64,000 nt of DNA, taken from Calliphora vicina. Its lineage: Eukaryota; Arthropoda; Insecta; Diptera; Calliphoridae. Made by a program: the position numbers and the translations under genes. Location of the stretch: the NCBI RefSeq assembly GCF_958450345.1, contig NC_088780.1, forward strand, positions 22,913,167 to 22,977,166, given 5' to 3'. Shown piece after piece: positions 34,629 to 45,010 of the stretch (its first letter is position 1; every line of letters starts with the position of its first letter). The notes beneath the pieces were generated by a model. The model searched no databases and was not told where the DNA came from. It saw only the letters and a list, made by a program, of their open reading frames with translations.

Positions 34629-36292
34629 TAGGGTATTCAATCGATTAACCGTTAATCGGTTAACCGATTAATTTTATACGGTTAACTGTTCGAATAATTT
34701 AAAATTGCCGATTTTCAAATAACAAATAAACCGATTAATTTGTGTCGATTAACCGATTAACCGAAATTCCTTTTTTTGCACTTTAACATATTTCTTTGTA
34801 TTTATTTTTCCATTTCAATTCAAATACAAATTTCAAATTAAATTATATATTTGTTCGAACATCCAAGAAAAATGTTTAATGAGAATATCAACTGACGTAT
34901 TTAATTTACATGTATTTGAAACTGTGTTTGCATTTATTTGTATAGACTTTTTGAAATGAGTCTTTTATCGGAACTTAACGATACACAGTGGGGCAGAATC
35001 GAAATTTTTTGGAAATAAATCTGGCATTTCTAATCGGCTGGTCCGATCGGGATAAAATTTGAATTGGGCGTAGCCAAGGAGTATTCGAGTTTAAGTTATT
35101 AAAATGGGCCCTACAAATGCTATGGAGGCTCAAGGTAGGGTACCTTCGACATGCAAAATTAAACTCGTGCAATTTTTTTGTTTCCCATCCGATTTCAAAG
35201 GATTTTATATTTTTGGATAGCGCTAGGCTAGGTCTTGAAAAAACATGCTTGCGTGTGCTATTTATCTCTTATAATTTCTTAGTTAAATTTTAAAATTTTG
35301 CCATACCTTGGTCCGCTTTTTTAAAAATATAGGGCGCACTTTTGGACCGAATGGACTCGAATATTTTTTGGTAGTTAGACAACTAAATTACCAATAACAT
35401 ACAAAAGATTTCAGAGCAATATCAATTACGAATCCAAAAATAACCGATTTTCAATTTAAAAATTCAAAAAATAGTAAAAATATTGCACTTTTTCCTCCTA
35501 AAAAATTTGTATAAATTATCTTAATGTGACAGTCAAAACCAATGATTTGTGTTGAATAAAATATTAATAAAATTTATACCAATTTTTTAGTATGAAAAAG
35601 TGCAACATTTTTGAAGGACGGAGTTTTAAAGTTTCATATTTTTGAATATTGAGATATTTAGAAAATTAACTTATCTAAACAAAAAAATATAGCTCGGAAT
35701 AAATGTGGATCAAATTGTTCCTAATATTTGCAATCCTATTAAAATTTTGATATAAATTTTAGTTTTAGAAACTCAATGAATATGTAATATGCAATAAAAT
35801 CTTTATTTATTAACGAAACTCAATGAAATTTTCAGCGTTTTTTAAGTTTCTCTGTGCGATACTATTAAAAGTATTCAAAATCTAAAACAATCCAAAAAAG
35901 ACATCAATGTTATACAATCAGCCAGAGAGTTTTTTCCGAGTCAAGTTTTATTAAATCTATAGAAAAAAATCCTTTAAAAGGACAAAAAATTAAATTGTAT
36001 TCTTTTTTTTTAAATATTTCAATAAAATCCTAAAAAAACACAAATGTGTATACAAAAAGCATCAAATACCATATTTGGTTTTATTTTTTCTTTGAATTAT
36101 GTTTTATTTGTTTTTTATATTTTTGTAAACAAAATTCGTCATTGTATTTTCAATTTAAAATTAAAATGGTCATTATTCGGTTAATCGAATAATTTTAAAT
36201 TAACCGATTATTAACCGAATAAATCTAAACCCCGGTTAATTATTTGCTCGATTAACCGATTAAACCAGAAACCCGATTAATTGAATACCCTA
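34629..36292. mobile_element. hAT element with perfect 8-bp TSD, carrying a family B insertion
   Basis: This 1664-bp element has ends TAGGGTATTCAATCG and, in reverse complement, TAGGGTATTCAATTAATCGG. It is flanked by GTTCTCAT (34621-34628 and 36293-36300). Subterminal regions are dense in TTAACCGATTAA-type palindromes. No transposase is recognised. About 880 bp of its interior is a later family B insertion. Confidence 0.9.
34984..35856 (+). mobile_element. Family B (Transib-like) copy B6 with 5-bp TSD CGATA
   Basis: It starts CACAGTGGGGCAGAATCG and ends CTCTGTG, with CGATA on both sides (34979-34983 and 35857-35861). It contains the family B left half, then blocks seen at 2250-2400 (GTGGATCAAATTGTTCC, AATCTTTATTTATTAACG), but the long right inverted repeat is deleted. 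The 5-bp duplication and CAC...GTG termini fit Transib. There is no coding potential. Confidence 0.75.
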
Positions 36293-36439
36293 GTTCTCAT
36301 AGAAAAAAAATTAAAATAACTATTGTTGAATTTGAAAAATTACGAAAAAAAGAAAGCGAAACTATTTATAAAAACTTACACAATTTCTAGGAATATAGAT
36401 CTAATAAATACATTTTATGAAAGCTTAATTCTTTACCTA

Positions 36440-36600
36440 ACTATAATTGTTTAAAATTTGGAAATCGGTCAATGTGTGAGTTAGAGGTACTAAAGTACTA
36501 CGACCTACCCTAAAACCGTTTTTTCAAAATATCTCAAAATTTTGAGGGTGTTTCAAAATCATTTTATTATGTCCTCACCTAGGCCTACAACCTTCATTAG
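36440..36600 (+). repeat. Family F fragment
   Basis: Contains AACCGTTTTTTCAAAATAT and TTGAGGGTGTTTC, related to 33330-33480 and 61495-61540. Confidence 0.4.
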
Positions 36601-36939
36601 GTGGCTTTTCAAGTTCTGACAAAAAGTGTCATTTTGTAGCAGAGTGTTATTATAATAGAATTCAATAGTTTATTTTAAAAGCAATTCAAGCAACAAATTA
36701 TTGATTTTGAGTAAATCAAAGAAAACTTCATAGCAACATAAAAATTACTTTTACAAAATTGATATGTTTTCCCATGAAAATCATCCATTTGTGTAAAATA
36801 TATTTTAAAAATTATATATAGTTTGCACTTGACTGGTTTCTGAAAGAAACAACCGTCACTATTGTAAATTTTATACGAAATATTCCAATTTTATTAGGAA
36901 CTTCAAAAGTAAAATAACAAATGAACTTTTTAAAGAGTG

Positions 36940-37200
36940 TAACATCATAATAAAATATACATATTTGTTCTACAACTTTGCCTCAGATAGTGAAGCAAAA
37001 TTACGAACTGTTTGCAAGATATGGCCTGAGAAAATTATCACTTTTTTGCAAAAATTACCCAAATCTTTGGGGGCCTATAAAAAAGTGCATGACTTTGGGC
37101 AAAACTGGTAGGCACGGGTCTTTTTTTGTTTGATATTTTATGACGTAGTGGTGTCCGTATATGGTTATATTTCCGTGACTCAAAAATTTACGCACAGTGA
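36940..37200 (+). repeat. Family E fragment E2
   Basis: Carries CAAGATATGGCCTGAGAAAA, GGGGGCCTATAAAAAAGTGC and GACTCAAAAATTTACGCACAG; it ends with CACAGTG near 37193-37199. It matches 41060-41290. Downstream begins the LINE 3' region. Confidence 0.6.
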
Positions 37201-37244
37201 TAGCCAACCAAGTATAGTTTTAGAGCATGCAAATCTTTTATTTT

Positions 37245-38785
37245 TTACCATTTAATTTTTTCTTCGACCAGCGCTCAGGGGATGACCCCTACTTATGCAA
37301 AGCATTGTGTTGGAACTAGGAAAATAGGTTATGGGAGAGAGGATAGAAGGAGTAGTGTTTGTGGACATTAGATTTGAATTTTCCTATATTGAAAATGACA
37401 GGAAAGACTTCAGGAGGAAGCTTATTCCACTTACGGAGAGTACGGCTAAAGAACGAATTTTCTCTGTACTGTGTTGAGCGATCTACTGTCCAGTCGACAA
37501 CGAATTGGTGAGCCCTTGCCGAAGAACGTGTGTTGCGTAAAAACTTACGGGTTTCCTGAACAAGTTCCCTAATTTCTGCAGAGCACATACCATTGTAGTA
37601 TCGGTAGAACAGTGAAAAACAACCCACAATGCGACGATATTCCAGTGAGTTAATAGAGCTGGATACCCTATCGAAAAGCACCTTCGTCCTCTCCTGTACG
37701 CGGTCGAGTAACTCCAAAATAGACTTCGAAGCTCCGGCCCACACATGGGAGTTGTATTCCATTTTAGGTCGGATATAAGAGGTGTAAATAGTAAGGAGAT
37801 CAGATGAAGTGAAGTAATTCTTACACCATTTTAGAAAACCAAGGCACTTGAATGCTTCTTTCGACACTCGAAAAATGTGTTTTGTCCGGACATCGTACTG
37901 AATACTCATGCCTAGAACATCAAGAGCTTCTGGTTCCTTAATATTTACACCACCCATGAAAACAGATGGAGCAACATGATCTGTTGTAGGCTTGTGTGTT
38001 AACATACAACATTGAGTCTTGCGTGCGTTAAAATCGACTCTATTCGCACAACCCCATTCAGAGATTGTCACAAGATCTCGGTTAAGCCTATCATTCATGT
38101 TTGGCTCATCCTCCGACAGGCTTGGTCTATAATTGAATGCATATGAATGGCAAATGTTGCTGTCATCTGCAAAAGAGTAGATAGGGTTGGTAAAGAAAAG
38201 AAATAGAGTAGGAGAAATAACGGAGCCTTGCGGTACCTCTCAATTGATATTAAACTCGTTTGATGAGATTCCATATATAACAACTCGTATAGTGCGATCT
38301 CTGATAAAGCTCGATATAGATCGAGAGAAGTTATTACCGACACCAAAAGCAATAAGTTTTGCTAAAAGCGCACCATGCCATTCTCTATCAAACGCTTTAG
38401 AAATATCTAGAACCACCACTTTACTTTCGCCAAAACGGTGTATGGAACGATACCATTTTTCCGATAGGAAAGGTAGCAGGTCTCTCGTAGAGCATCCTCT
38501 ACGAAAGCCGTACTGCCGGTCGCTGATGACTTTGGAAAGTGCAGAACAAATTGCTATTGGGAGATAATTTTCAGAATTGTTAGCCGCTCCATTTTTAGGA
38601 ATTGACGTTACATTAGTAACCTTCCAATATACTGGAAATGTGACGGCACGGTATAAAGTGCTGAAAAGGTTAGCTAATGGACGAGCTACCGTAGAAGAGC
38701 ACTGCTTCAAGACCAGTGCTGGTATACCATCAGGCCCAGGAGACTTATTGATGTTGAGATCCGCTAACAGTATAAAATAAAGCAC
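37245..38785 (-). mobile_element. 5'-truncated non-LTR retrotransposon (LINE)
   Basis: A minus-strand LINE fragment comprising the reverse transcriptase (37316-38785) and a short 3' untranslated part ending in an A-rich segment near 37245. The 5' end is truncated just before the palm/finger motif around SPGPDGIP. Neither endonuclease nor ORF1 is present. Confidence 0.8.
37316..38785 (-). pseudogene. LINE reverse transcriptase, single in-frame stop
   Basis: One continuous minus-strand frame of about 489 codons is interrupted only by a TGA at 38240-38242. Motifs appear in the correct order. LNINKSPGPDGIPALVLKQC (finger) is near 38750. YRAVTFPVYWKVTNVTSIPK and the FRRGCSTRDLLPFLSEKW segment follow. 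VVVLDISKAFDREWH holds the first catalytic Asp. EVPQGSVISP has Glu where Gly is usual, and FADDSN is the catalytic Asp pair near 38170. The thumb and C-terminal region follow to 37316, including YIRPKMEYNSHVWAG and FFSRTLRKWNKLPPEVFP. The product copies element RNA into DNA at the target site. Clade by resemblance: CR1/Jockey group. The 5' end is missing, so it is not functional alone. Confidence 0.85.
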
Positions 38786-39206
38786 TTGACTTCTTTTTGC
38801 ACTTAACGCGGATTTCTCGACCTTGCTTCACCTTAATAGCAGGTCAGTATTTAATTTTGTTTGCATTAAACGATGCATTTACCTTTAACTAAACTGTAAT
38901 CGTCCAATAACAATTTTGTATTTTTTGTTGCTTGTCTGGTTTTTTAAGTAAACGATTCAAGTATGAACGTTTAAGTCATTTTCTGATGATGGCCTTATAT
39001 GGGGACTAGGGAAAAAATGTTGCCCGATTCTCACATAAGTACTTTAAGTACCATTGAAATTGGAATAAAATTGCATAAAATTTTATGATTTTTTTGACAT
39101 CAAGGGTTTTCAATTTGAGAAAATTGTTATACAATATTTTACATTTAAACATCTATGGGTAAATCAAATAGAAATACTATTTTCAATTAGATTTTTTTAG
39201 GGCCTG
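38786..39206. other. Unassigned stretch after the LINE
   Basis: A short block near 38985-39010 (GATGGCCTTATATGGGGACTAG) resembles the family A body. Otherwise nothing. Confidence 0.3.
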
Positions 39207-39329
39207 GCTCACTAAATGCGAACGAACATTTCCTTTCTTATTTTATATTGAAAACAACAAATAAATTTGATTTTTTTATTACTTTCAATATAAAATAAGA
39301 AAGAAAATGTTTGTTGGCATTTAGTGAGT
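39207..39329. repeat. Foldback hairpin repeat
   Basis: GCTCACTAAATGCGAACGAA...TTTATATTGAAA on the left is the near-perfect inverse of TTTCAATATAAAATAAG...GCATTTAGTGAGT on the right. Arms are about 48 bp and the loop about 30 bp. It is a possible MITE; no target duplication is apparent. Confidence 0.65.
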
Positions 39330-40361
39330 CTTATTTTTTAATATTTTTTATAAATTGTTACTTTGACCCAAAACTCGGCATTATGTTTTTAGATGACAAA
39401 TACCTTGCGAACATTGAATATCGGAAAAGTTAAAAATAAGGACCACCCTTATGTACATATTTATATATGTAAATATAAATATTGATTAAGATTTTCGTTT
39501 CTAATATAAGATACTTTGGTCTTATAGAAAACATATACAAATGAATAAAGTAGATTTTGTTGACCATACAGCAAACGTTTACCAAGAAAATGAATAAGAT
39601 TAAATTATAATTAAATGTATTCAAAAGTAAATTGAATATACTTTTATAGAGATTTAATAAAATTTGTTTTTATGCATAGACGAACAGATTAAATGCGTTG
39701 TACATGGTGAAGATATATAATTTTAAATTTAATTACTTTAGGGCAATATATAAGAGAGCAAAGCTAAATGTCTAGACTCAAATTGTTTCTAATTATCTGA
39801 AATATATTGTCACTTTAATAAGTATTTAAAGTTGTTAAAGGTTTTTAGGTTAACAAATCTTCAATTATGTATCTTTCGTTTAAATATAATTTCAAAAACA
39901 TCTAATAAGCAACAAAACAAAGGTACTGGCTATAACTTCCCAGAGGAAGTTTATTTAATTTAAATATTTAAAACCAAAACAATCATTACTTAAGACATTG
40001 TAAATATCTAGATTTTACAATCCAAATCAATAGTCATTCCATATTGTACTTTATCCTGACACTCTTTTCAAAGACACTTTACAAACCTTTAAATTTAAAA
40101 TAAATACTTTGATGATGACATAAGTGGCAATCTGTCTTGTTAGAAATAAAAATACTGTGTAGAAAACAGCACAATTTTTTCTACTACAATTTTAATATGC
40201 TTCTGTTGTCTTGTGGTCGTTTGATCTTTTTATTGTCGAACGCTTGTTATTCGGACAATAATAGTTTTTTATAACCTGCATCAAACACGCTGAGTGAGGT
40301 ATATAAAGAATTGTCGTTCCGTGTGTAACATTTGAAAATATTTATTGATCCAACATAAATA
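39330..40361. other. Unassigned AT-rich stretch
   Basis: No gene or repeat recognised. It ends at the TA preceding the AAGGGTC terminus at 40362. Confidence 0.35.
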
Positions 40362-41294
40362 AAGGGTCATTCCATTAAGTGCTTCCTACCTTTAAATTTA
40401 TATAAATAGTGTGTCGTATAGATTCCATTATAACTGCGGTGGATAGCGCGAAATATTAAATTTGTCATGTCTTTGGCTTACACAGTTCAACACGAAAAAA
40501 AAATAAACATATACGGATAACACTACGTAAAAAAATACCATAAATAAAGACCCGTGTCTCCCAGTCATGCACTTTTTTATGGGCCCCAAAGATTTGGGTC
40601 CTCCGTGTCATTTTTGCAAAAAATATAATTTTCTCAGGCTCATATCTTGCTAACAGTTCGGAATTTTGATTTACTCTCTGAGACAAAGAGATGACTTTCA
40701 AGATCTTGAACATCATCTTCAAGATCAAAATGGCAAAAAACTTAAAAAAAAATAGTTTAACCTTTTTTCCAATGTTCAGGTCCATAGGTAGCAAACCGTT
40801 CAAAATACAAGGAAACAATCAACTACAAAAATATACCTAAGATCTCAGTAAACAACTTTCTAGAACATATTAACTTCCTAGTTAGTAAGAAAAAACTAAA
40901 GGAATTAAATGTTTTGGGCCATAAACTATTAAATTATTATAAACTAAAGCATACTTTTAGGCAGCTTTAACAAATTCATTTCGAATTTTTAAAAGTTTTT
41001 TGCGATTTTGATTTTGAAGATGAAGTTTTATATGTTCACAGTTTTTATTCTGACAAGGTCTACCTACAACTTTGCCACATAGAGTATATCAAAATTCCGA
41101 TCTGTTTGCAAGATATGAGCCTGAGGAAATTATCACTTTTTTGCAAAAAATACCTAAATCTTTGGGGGCCCATAAAAAAGTACATGACTTTGGAAAAAAC
41201 TGGGAGACAGGGTTCTTTTTTTTGGTCTTTTATCAAGTTAGTGGTGGCCCTATATGGTTATATTTCCATGACTCAAAAAATTACACACAATGTT
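40362..41294. repeat. Family E inverted pair beside a mariner terminus
   Basis: The segment 40362-40400 (AAGGGTCATTCCATTAAGTG) matches the right terminal repeat of the mariner derivative at 54401-54906. From 40440 to about 40960 family E runs in reverse, starting with ACACAGTTCAACACG. From about 40970 to 41290 it runs forward again, forming a long imperfect palindrome. Shared blocks include GGCCCATAAAAAAGTACATG and AGATATGAGCCTGAGGAAA. It is non-coding; frames here are chance. Confidence 0.55.
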
Positions 41295-41588
41295 ATAAAT
41301 CAGTCTGAATTTGACCGATGACATGGGTTATGGTTATGGGTTAGGCTGTTATGCTGGTTTTGAGAGCTAATGTAGTTTGTAGATTATTCGCATGGACCTG
41401 CGACTTGAGAAAACCCCACAAGTAAAGGCCAAACGGGGTCAAATCGCACGATTTCGGTGGCCAGTTCTCATTACCTGCACATGAGAATGTCAATGGTGTC
41501 AAGAGCTGTGTGCACGTAGCGCCATCCTGTTGAAAGCAAATGTCTTTGGAATCCATATCATCCAAATCAGGCTAAAGTTCTAGCAATG
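41295..41588 (-). pseudogene. mariner-type transposase C-terminal remnant
   Basis: On the minus strand PDLDDMDSKDICFQQDGATC (41580-41520) holds the second catalytic Asp motif QDGAT. NENWPPKSCDLTPFGLYLWG (41465-41400) is the region of the third acidic residue, followed by KSQVHANNLQTTLALKTSI. The open frame 41341-41565 lies here. The 41300-41335 tail matches the tail at 54745-54775. It is interrupted upstream at 41588 by the insertion of the 41589-42488 element. Confidence 0.8.
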
Positions 41589-42488
41589 CACATAGGTCTG
41601 GCGACCCACTTTTTTTGGCCAAAACTAAAATATTCACTTACATATATACATAAATTCATACAAATGATACAATTAATAACAAAAAACATAAATTTTTTTA
41701 AGTTTTTAATAATTTAATTCTTTTTTGTTTTTTACTTCCACTCTGCCAAATTCTGAGTAAATCACAATTTTTGAAGTAAAAGTATCCTGAAACAAAAATT
41801 GATTTCTTAAAAATAAGCAAACACTAGCAGAAAGTTATAGACGATTCCTAAGCACAAAATATCACTGTAATTTTGTGCGTTTTTGGTTCGTTGAAATCGG
41901 TTGAAATTATGTATGTTATATACATTATATAATTATGAGTAAATCACAATTTTTGAAGTAAAAGTATCCTGAAACAAAAATTGATTTCTTAAAAATAAGC
42001 AAAAACTAGCAGAAAGTTATAGACGATTCCTAAGCACAAAATATCACTGTAATTTTGTGCGTTTTTAGTTGGTTGAAATCGGTTGAAATTATATAAGTTA
42101 AAAAAAAAGTTAAAATCACTGATTTTTAGGTTATGAAAGTTTTTTATGTAATTTCTTATTACCATAATTTTTATTGAATATTTCACTATTAAAAATTTAA
42201 CTACTTACCATTGTCATTAATATCCATAACTAACTGATTTAAAAAGTTTATTTATTTTCGTGTAACATGTGACTCAAAAAAACAAAAAATTACACCTTGT
42301 GTTTCAGTTTACCACTGCACTTAAAACATTGAACTTTCTCCCTTCATAGGATAACGGTTAATTGAAGTTTGTAAAAACAAAATATTTTTTTTGTTTATCT
42401 GAAGTGTTTGCTACTACATACTAACAACAAATATAGGAAAAAGAGTTTTGAGTTTTGGCCAAAAAATGTGGTTCGCCAGACCTATGTG
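41589..42488. mobile_element. TIR element with 5-bp TSD CAATG inside mariner sequence
   Basis: This 900-bp element starts CACATAGGTCTGGCGACCCA and ends with the inverse CGCCAGACCTATGTG. The inverted repeats run about 35 bp (TTGGCCAAAAC). It is flanked by CAATG (41584-41588 and 42489-42493). The uninterrupted sequence TTCTAGCAATGTTTCG at 42747-42765 (on the reverse strand) verifies the empty site. CAC...GTG ends plus a 5-bp duplication suggest a Transib-like class. It contains a recent 182-bp tandem duplication and no coding. Confidence 0.8.
41754..42117 (+). repeat. Recent 182-bp tandem duplication
   Basis: The unit beginning TGAGTAAATCACAATTTTTG at 41754 repeats at 41936 with only a few differences over about 165 bp. 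It lies wholly inside the 900-bp element. Confidence 0.9.
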
Positions 42489-42855
42489 CAATGTTTCGTC
42501 TCCTTCTCCCACTTTACGGTGAGGCTCATTTCTGGATGAATGAGAACCTCAACAAACAAAATTATCGAATTTGTGATGATACCAATCAACATGAGATCCA
42601 AGAACTTTCAATGCATTTGGTGTAGATTTTGGGTTGGCGTTGGCCGGTGTTGGTCGATGAATACAAACTTATGTTGGTTCGATAATTTTGTTTGTTGAGG
42701 TTCCCATTCATCCAGAAATGAGCCTCACCTTTAAGTGGGAGAAGGAGGCGAAACATTGCTAGAACCGAGCACCCATTTTGATATAACAATGTTAGCGTTT
42801 GCACGTGTGACAGATAATTCGACAGATGGAGCTTCAACAATATGGCCGCTATCAT
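42489..42855. pseudogene. mariner-type transposase fragment, inverted duplication
   Basis: Two facing copies of the same transposase segment: + strand 42489-42570 and minus strand 42762-42677. Each reads GEAHFWMN(G/E)NLNKQNYR, the block around the first catalytic acidic residue (usually SDEAHFWLNG). Spacing between the copies is about 105 bp. The + arm is joined to the CAATG target duplication. Nucleotide identity between arms is high (for example CTCATTTCTGGATGAATG). Further minus-strand similarity beyond 42780 is doubtful. Confidence 0.75.
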
Positions 42856-42907
42856 CTTTCATTGTTCTAAGCGAAGTAGAAAAATCGTTTAGAAAATAAA
42901 TACGATC

Positions 42908-44264
42908 TTTTTATACCCTTCGCCATGAGTGGCAAGGGTATATATAAGTTTGTCATTCCGTTTGTAATTTCTATATTTTTCATTTGCGACCCCACAAAGT
43001 ATACATATATATTCTGAATCGTTATAGATAGCGAAGTCGATATAGCCATGTCCGTCTGTATGTTGAAATCAACTTTCCATAGCCCCTAAATAACTTACAT
43101 ACATGATTCATTAGAGTGGCAGCCGATTTTTTTTAAATTTCAAAGAGTGCCGGGTGGAATATTTAAATTTTTCTCGAAATATCTTAATTTTTTTCCTAAA
43201 CTGTTTGTTCAAGTGGCCTGAAACACGTTAATGGTCTGGCGAGTTTGTAATATCTTTAAAATTGTTTAATCAAATTTTGTCATTTATATCTCATTACAAC
43301 GAAAATTACGTACATATTTCGATTATTTTGCATTCAATTGCAAAAGTATTTATTTAGTAGCAAAATTTGTTCAAAAACTGAAAAATTTGCATTTTTCTAT
43401 AATTTTGGCGATAATACAGTTTTTGGGTCATTTTGAACCAAAGGAGATACACGGTTTATTTCCAACATTTTTTTTAGTGTAATATTCATTAATATAAATA
43501 AATCTACATATTTCTAGAAAACAATGCAGAAAGTTAACGAGTTTCACCTATTTATTAACAGTAAAATTTTGCATATATCTGAACTTTTACCTCGATGCGC
43601 GTCCTGAAATCGTTGCCCGATTTGGCTCAAATTTTCAGCACTTAACATTTAGGCCTAGTGTCACAATATTCCACCGGGCACTCTTCAAAATTTTAAAAAA
43701 AAAATTTTTCCATACAACTGATTGTCACTCTAATGATTCCATACATCAATATGTCGGGAATTCTTCCGGCTCGGTTGCTATTTAAAATCGACAAAATCGG
43801 CCCATAAATGGCAGAGATATAAGGAAAGAAACGGGAAAACCTCGATTTTTTTCCCTATTTTTGATCTATATCTGGATTATTAAGTCATTAATGTAGACAA
43901 TATGGATCTAATGATAGATATTTTAAAGTCCATTGCAACGATGAATATAAAGCTATAGTAAGTTGGACCTACAATGGTTCAAAATAGGAAAAAATATTTT
44001 TTAACCCGAATTTTTTTTCTTAATTTTTTTTTGTCAGAAATTATTTTTCCAAAAAAAAAAAAAATTTTAAATTTAAAAAAAAAATTGGAAAAAACTTTTT
44101 TTAAAAAAACAATTTCGAAAACAAAAAATTTAAAAAAAAAATTTATAAAAAATTTCGAAAAAAAAAATTTTAATTTTGTTTACCTAAAAATTATTTTTAA
44201 GTATAATTTGGTTAGGGGTATCTAAGATTCGTTACAGCCGAATATAGCTCTCTTACTTGTTTAA
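42908..44264 (-). repeat. Family C dispersed repeat, copy C3, interrupted
   Basis: Reverse family C in two pieces, 42908-43110 and 43733-44264. It starts TTTTTATACCCTTCGCC and has one CATGTCCGTCTG module near 43047. It continues TCCATACATCAATATGTCGG after the insertion and ends with the GGACCTACAATGG body, A/T-rich low-complexity sequence and CTCTCTTACTTG. The Lys/Phe-rich frame at 43974-44225 is translated low complexity. Confidence 0.8.
43111..43732. mobile_element. Family D-related TIR element with near-8-bp TSD
   Basis: Ends are TTAGAGTGGCAGCC and, in reverse complement, TAGAGTGACAATC. Both ends carry the inner block GAGTGCC(G/C)GGTGGAATATT, so the inverted repeats span about 55 bp. Flanks are ATGATTCA and ATGATTCC (7 of 8 match). 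The interior from 43195 to 43400 matches family D at 440-640. It is non-autonomous. An 8-bp duplication would fit hAT or P-type elements. Confidence 0.65.
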
Positions 44265-44699
44265 TTTCAATCTGTTTGTAAGTGTTGCTGAATTTAGTAG
44301 CTAATTTTACATGTTTTAGGTGATTTAAAGCCTCACAATAGAAACTTAATCTCAAACTGTTTCTAATATAAATGTTAATTCTGATTATGTTTGTAGGGTA
44401 TTTGTAGTTCTCAATAGCCTTATATCATTCATAACTATTCAATGTTTTTCATACGTAGTGTAGTACAGTCAGAAATCCTTTGTAAATCTGTTGTGTTGTC
44501 CATTTTTCCAATGCTCGTATAAAAAACTTATGCATGTGTGAATTTTGAAGAATCAAACATAACAAAAAAATTGAAATGTTTCATGTCTGTGTTAGTCATT
44601 TGATGCCACATGTTGATTATAGACTAGGGTGGCGCTTATATCATATTTGTTGATTTTCGATGCTTTTAAGGTCTAAATTTGGTATGGTAATGGTCTGTA
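44265..44699. other. Unassigned stretch
   Basis: Nothing recognised apart from TAGGGTGGCGCTTATATC at 44634, which resembles the outer end of family D at 59082. Confidence 0.3.
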
Positions 44700-45010
44700 T
44701 TTGATGGGAGCAAAAGCAAAAATTGACCACACCATCACAGGGAAACTTTACGGAGCACAACTGATTCATTTGAAGCGAGCATTGATAGAAAAAGTCCAGA
44801 ATATGCGACCAGATATGAAACCGTAATATTCCATTATGACAACGCTAGGCCACATGTTGCAATTCCTGTTAAAAAGTATTTAGAATAAAGTGGTTGGGAA
44901 ACTTTGCTTTCAGTCCTTGGCCCGTGCGACTACTAGTTGTTTCGATGGAAGCAAAACGCTCTTTTAATCCTAACGTAGCGTTATCGGAATCGAAAAGAAA
45001 GCATTATGCT
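44700..45010 (+). pseudogene. mariner transposase fragment
   Basis: Reads TITGKLYGAQLIHLKRALIE at about 44732-44790. After a frameshift come EYATRYETVIFHYDNARPHV (44800-44860), with the second catalytic Asp in HYDNARPH, then KKYLE. A weakened continuation follows (LLSVLGPCDYQLFRW), in which the usual PYSPDLAPSDYHLF is degraded. The segment upstream of 44730 is not recognised. It lacks termini and is inactive. Confidence 0.85.

Noticed and set aside
41754..42117. CRISPR-like array
   Set aside because: Only two long tandem units with no spacers, in a eukaryotic transposon.
43974..44225. 83-codon Lys/Phe/Asn-rich frame
   Set aside because: It covers the A/T low-complexity block of a family C copy and has no domain-like features.
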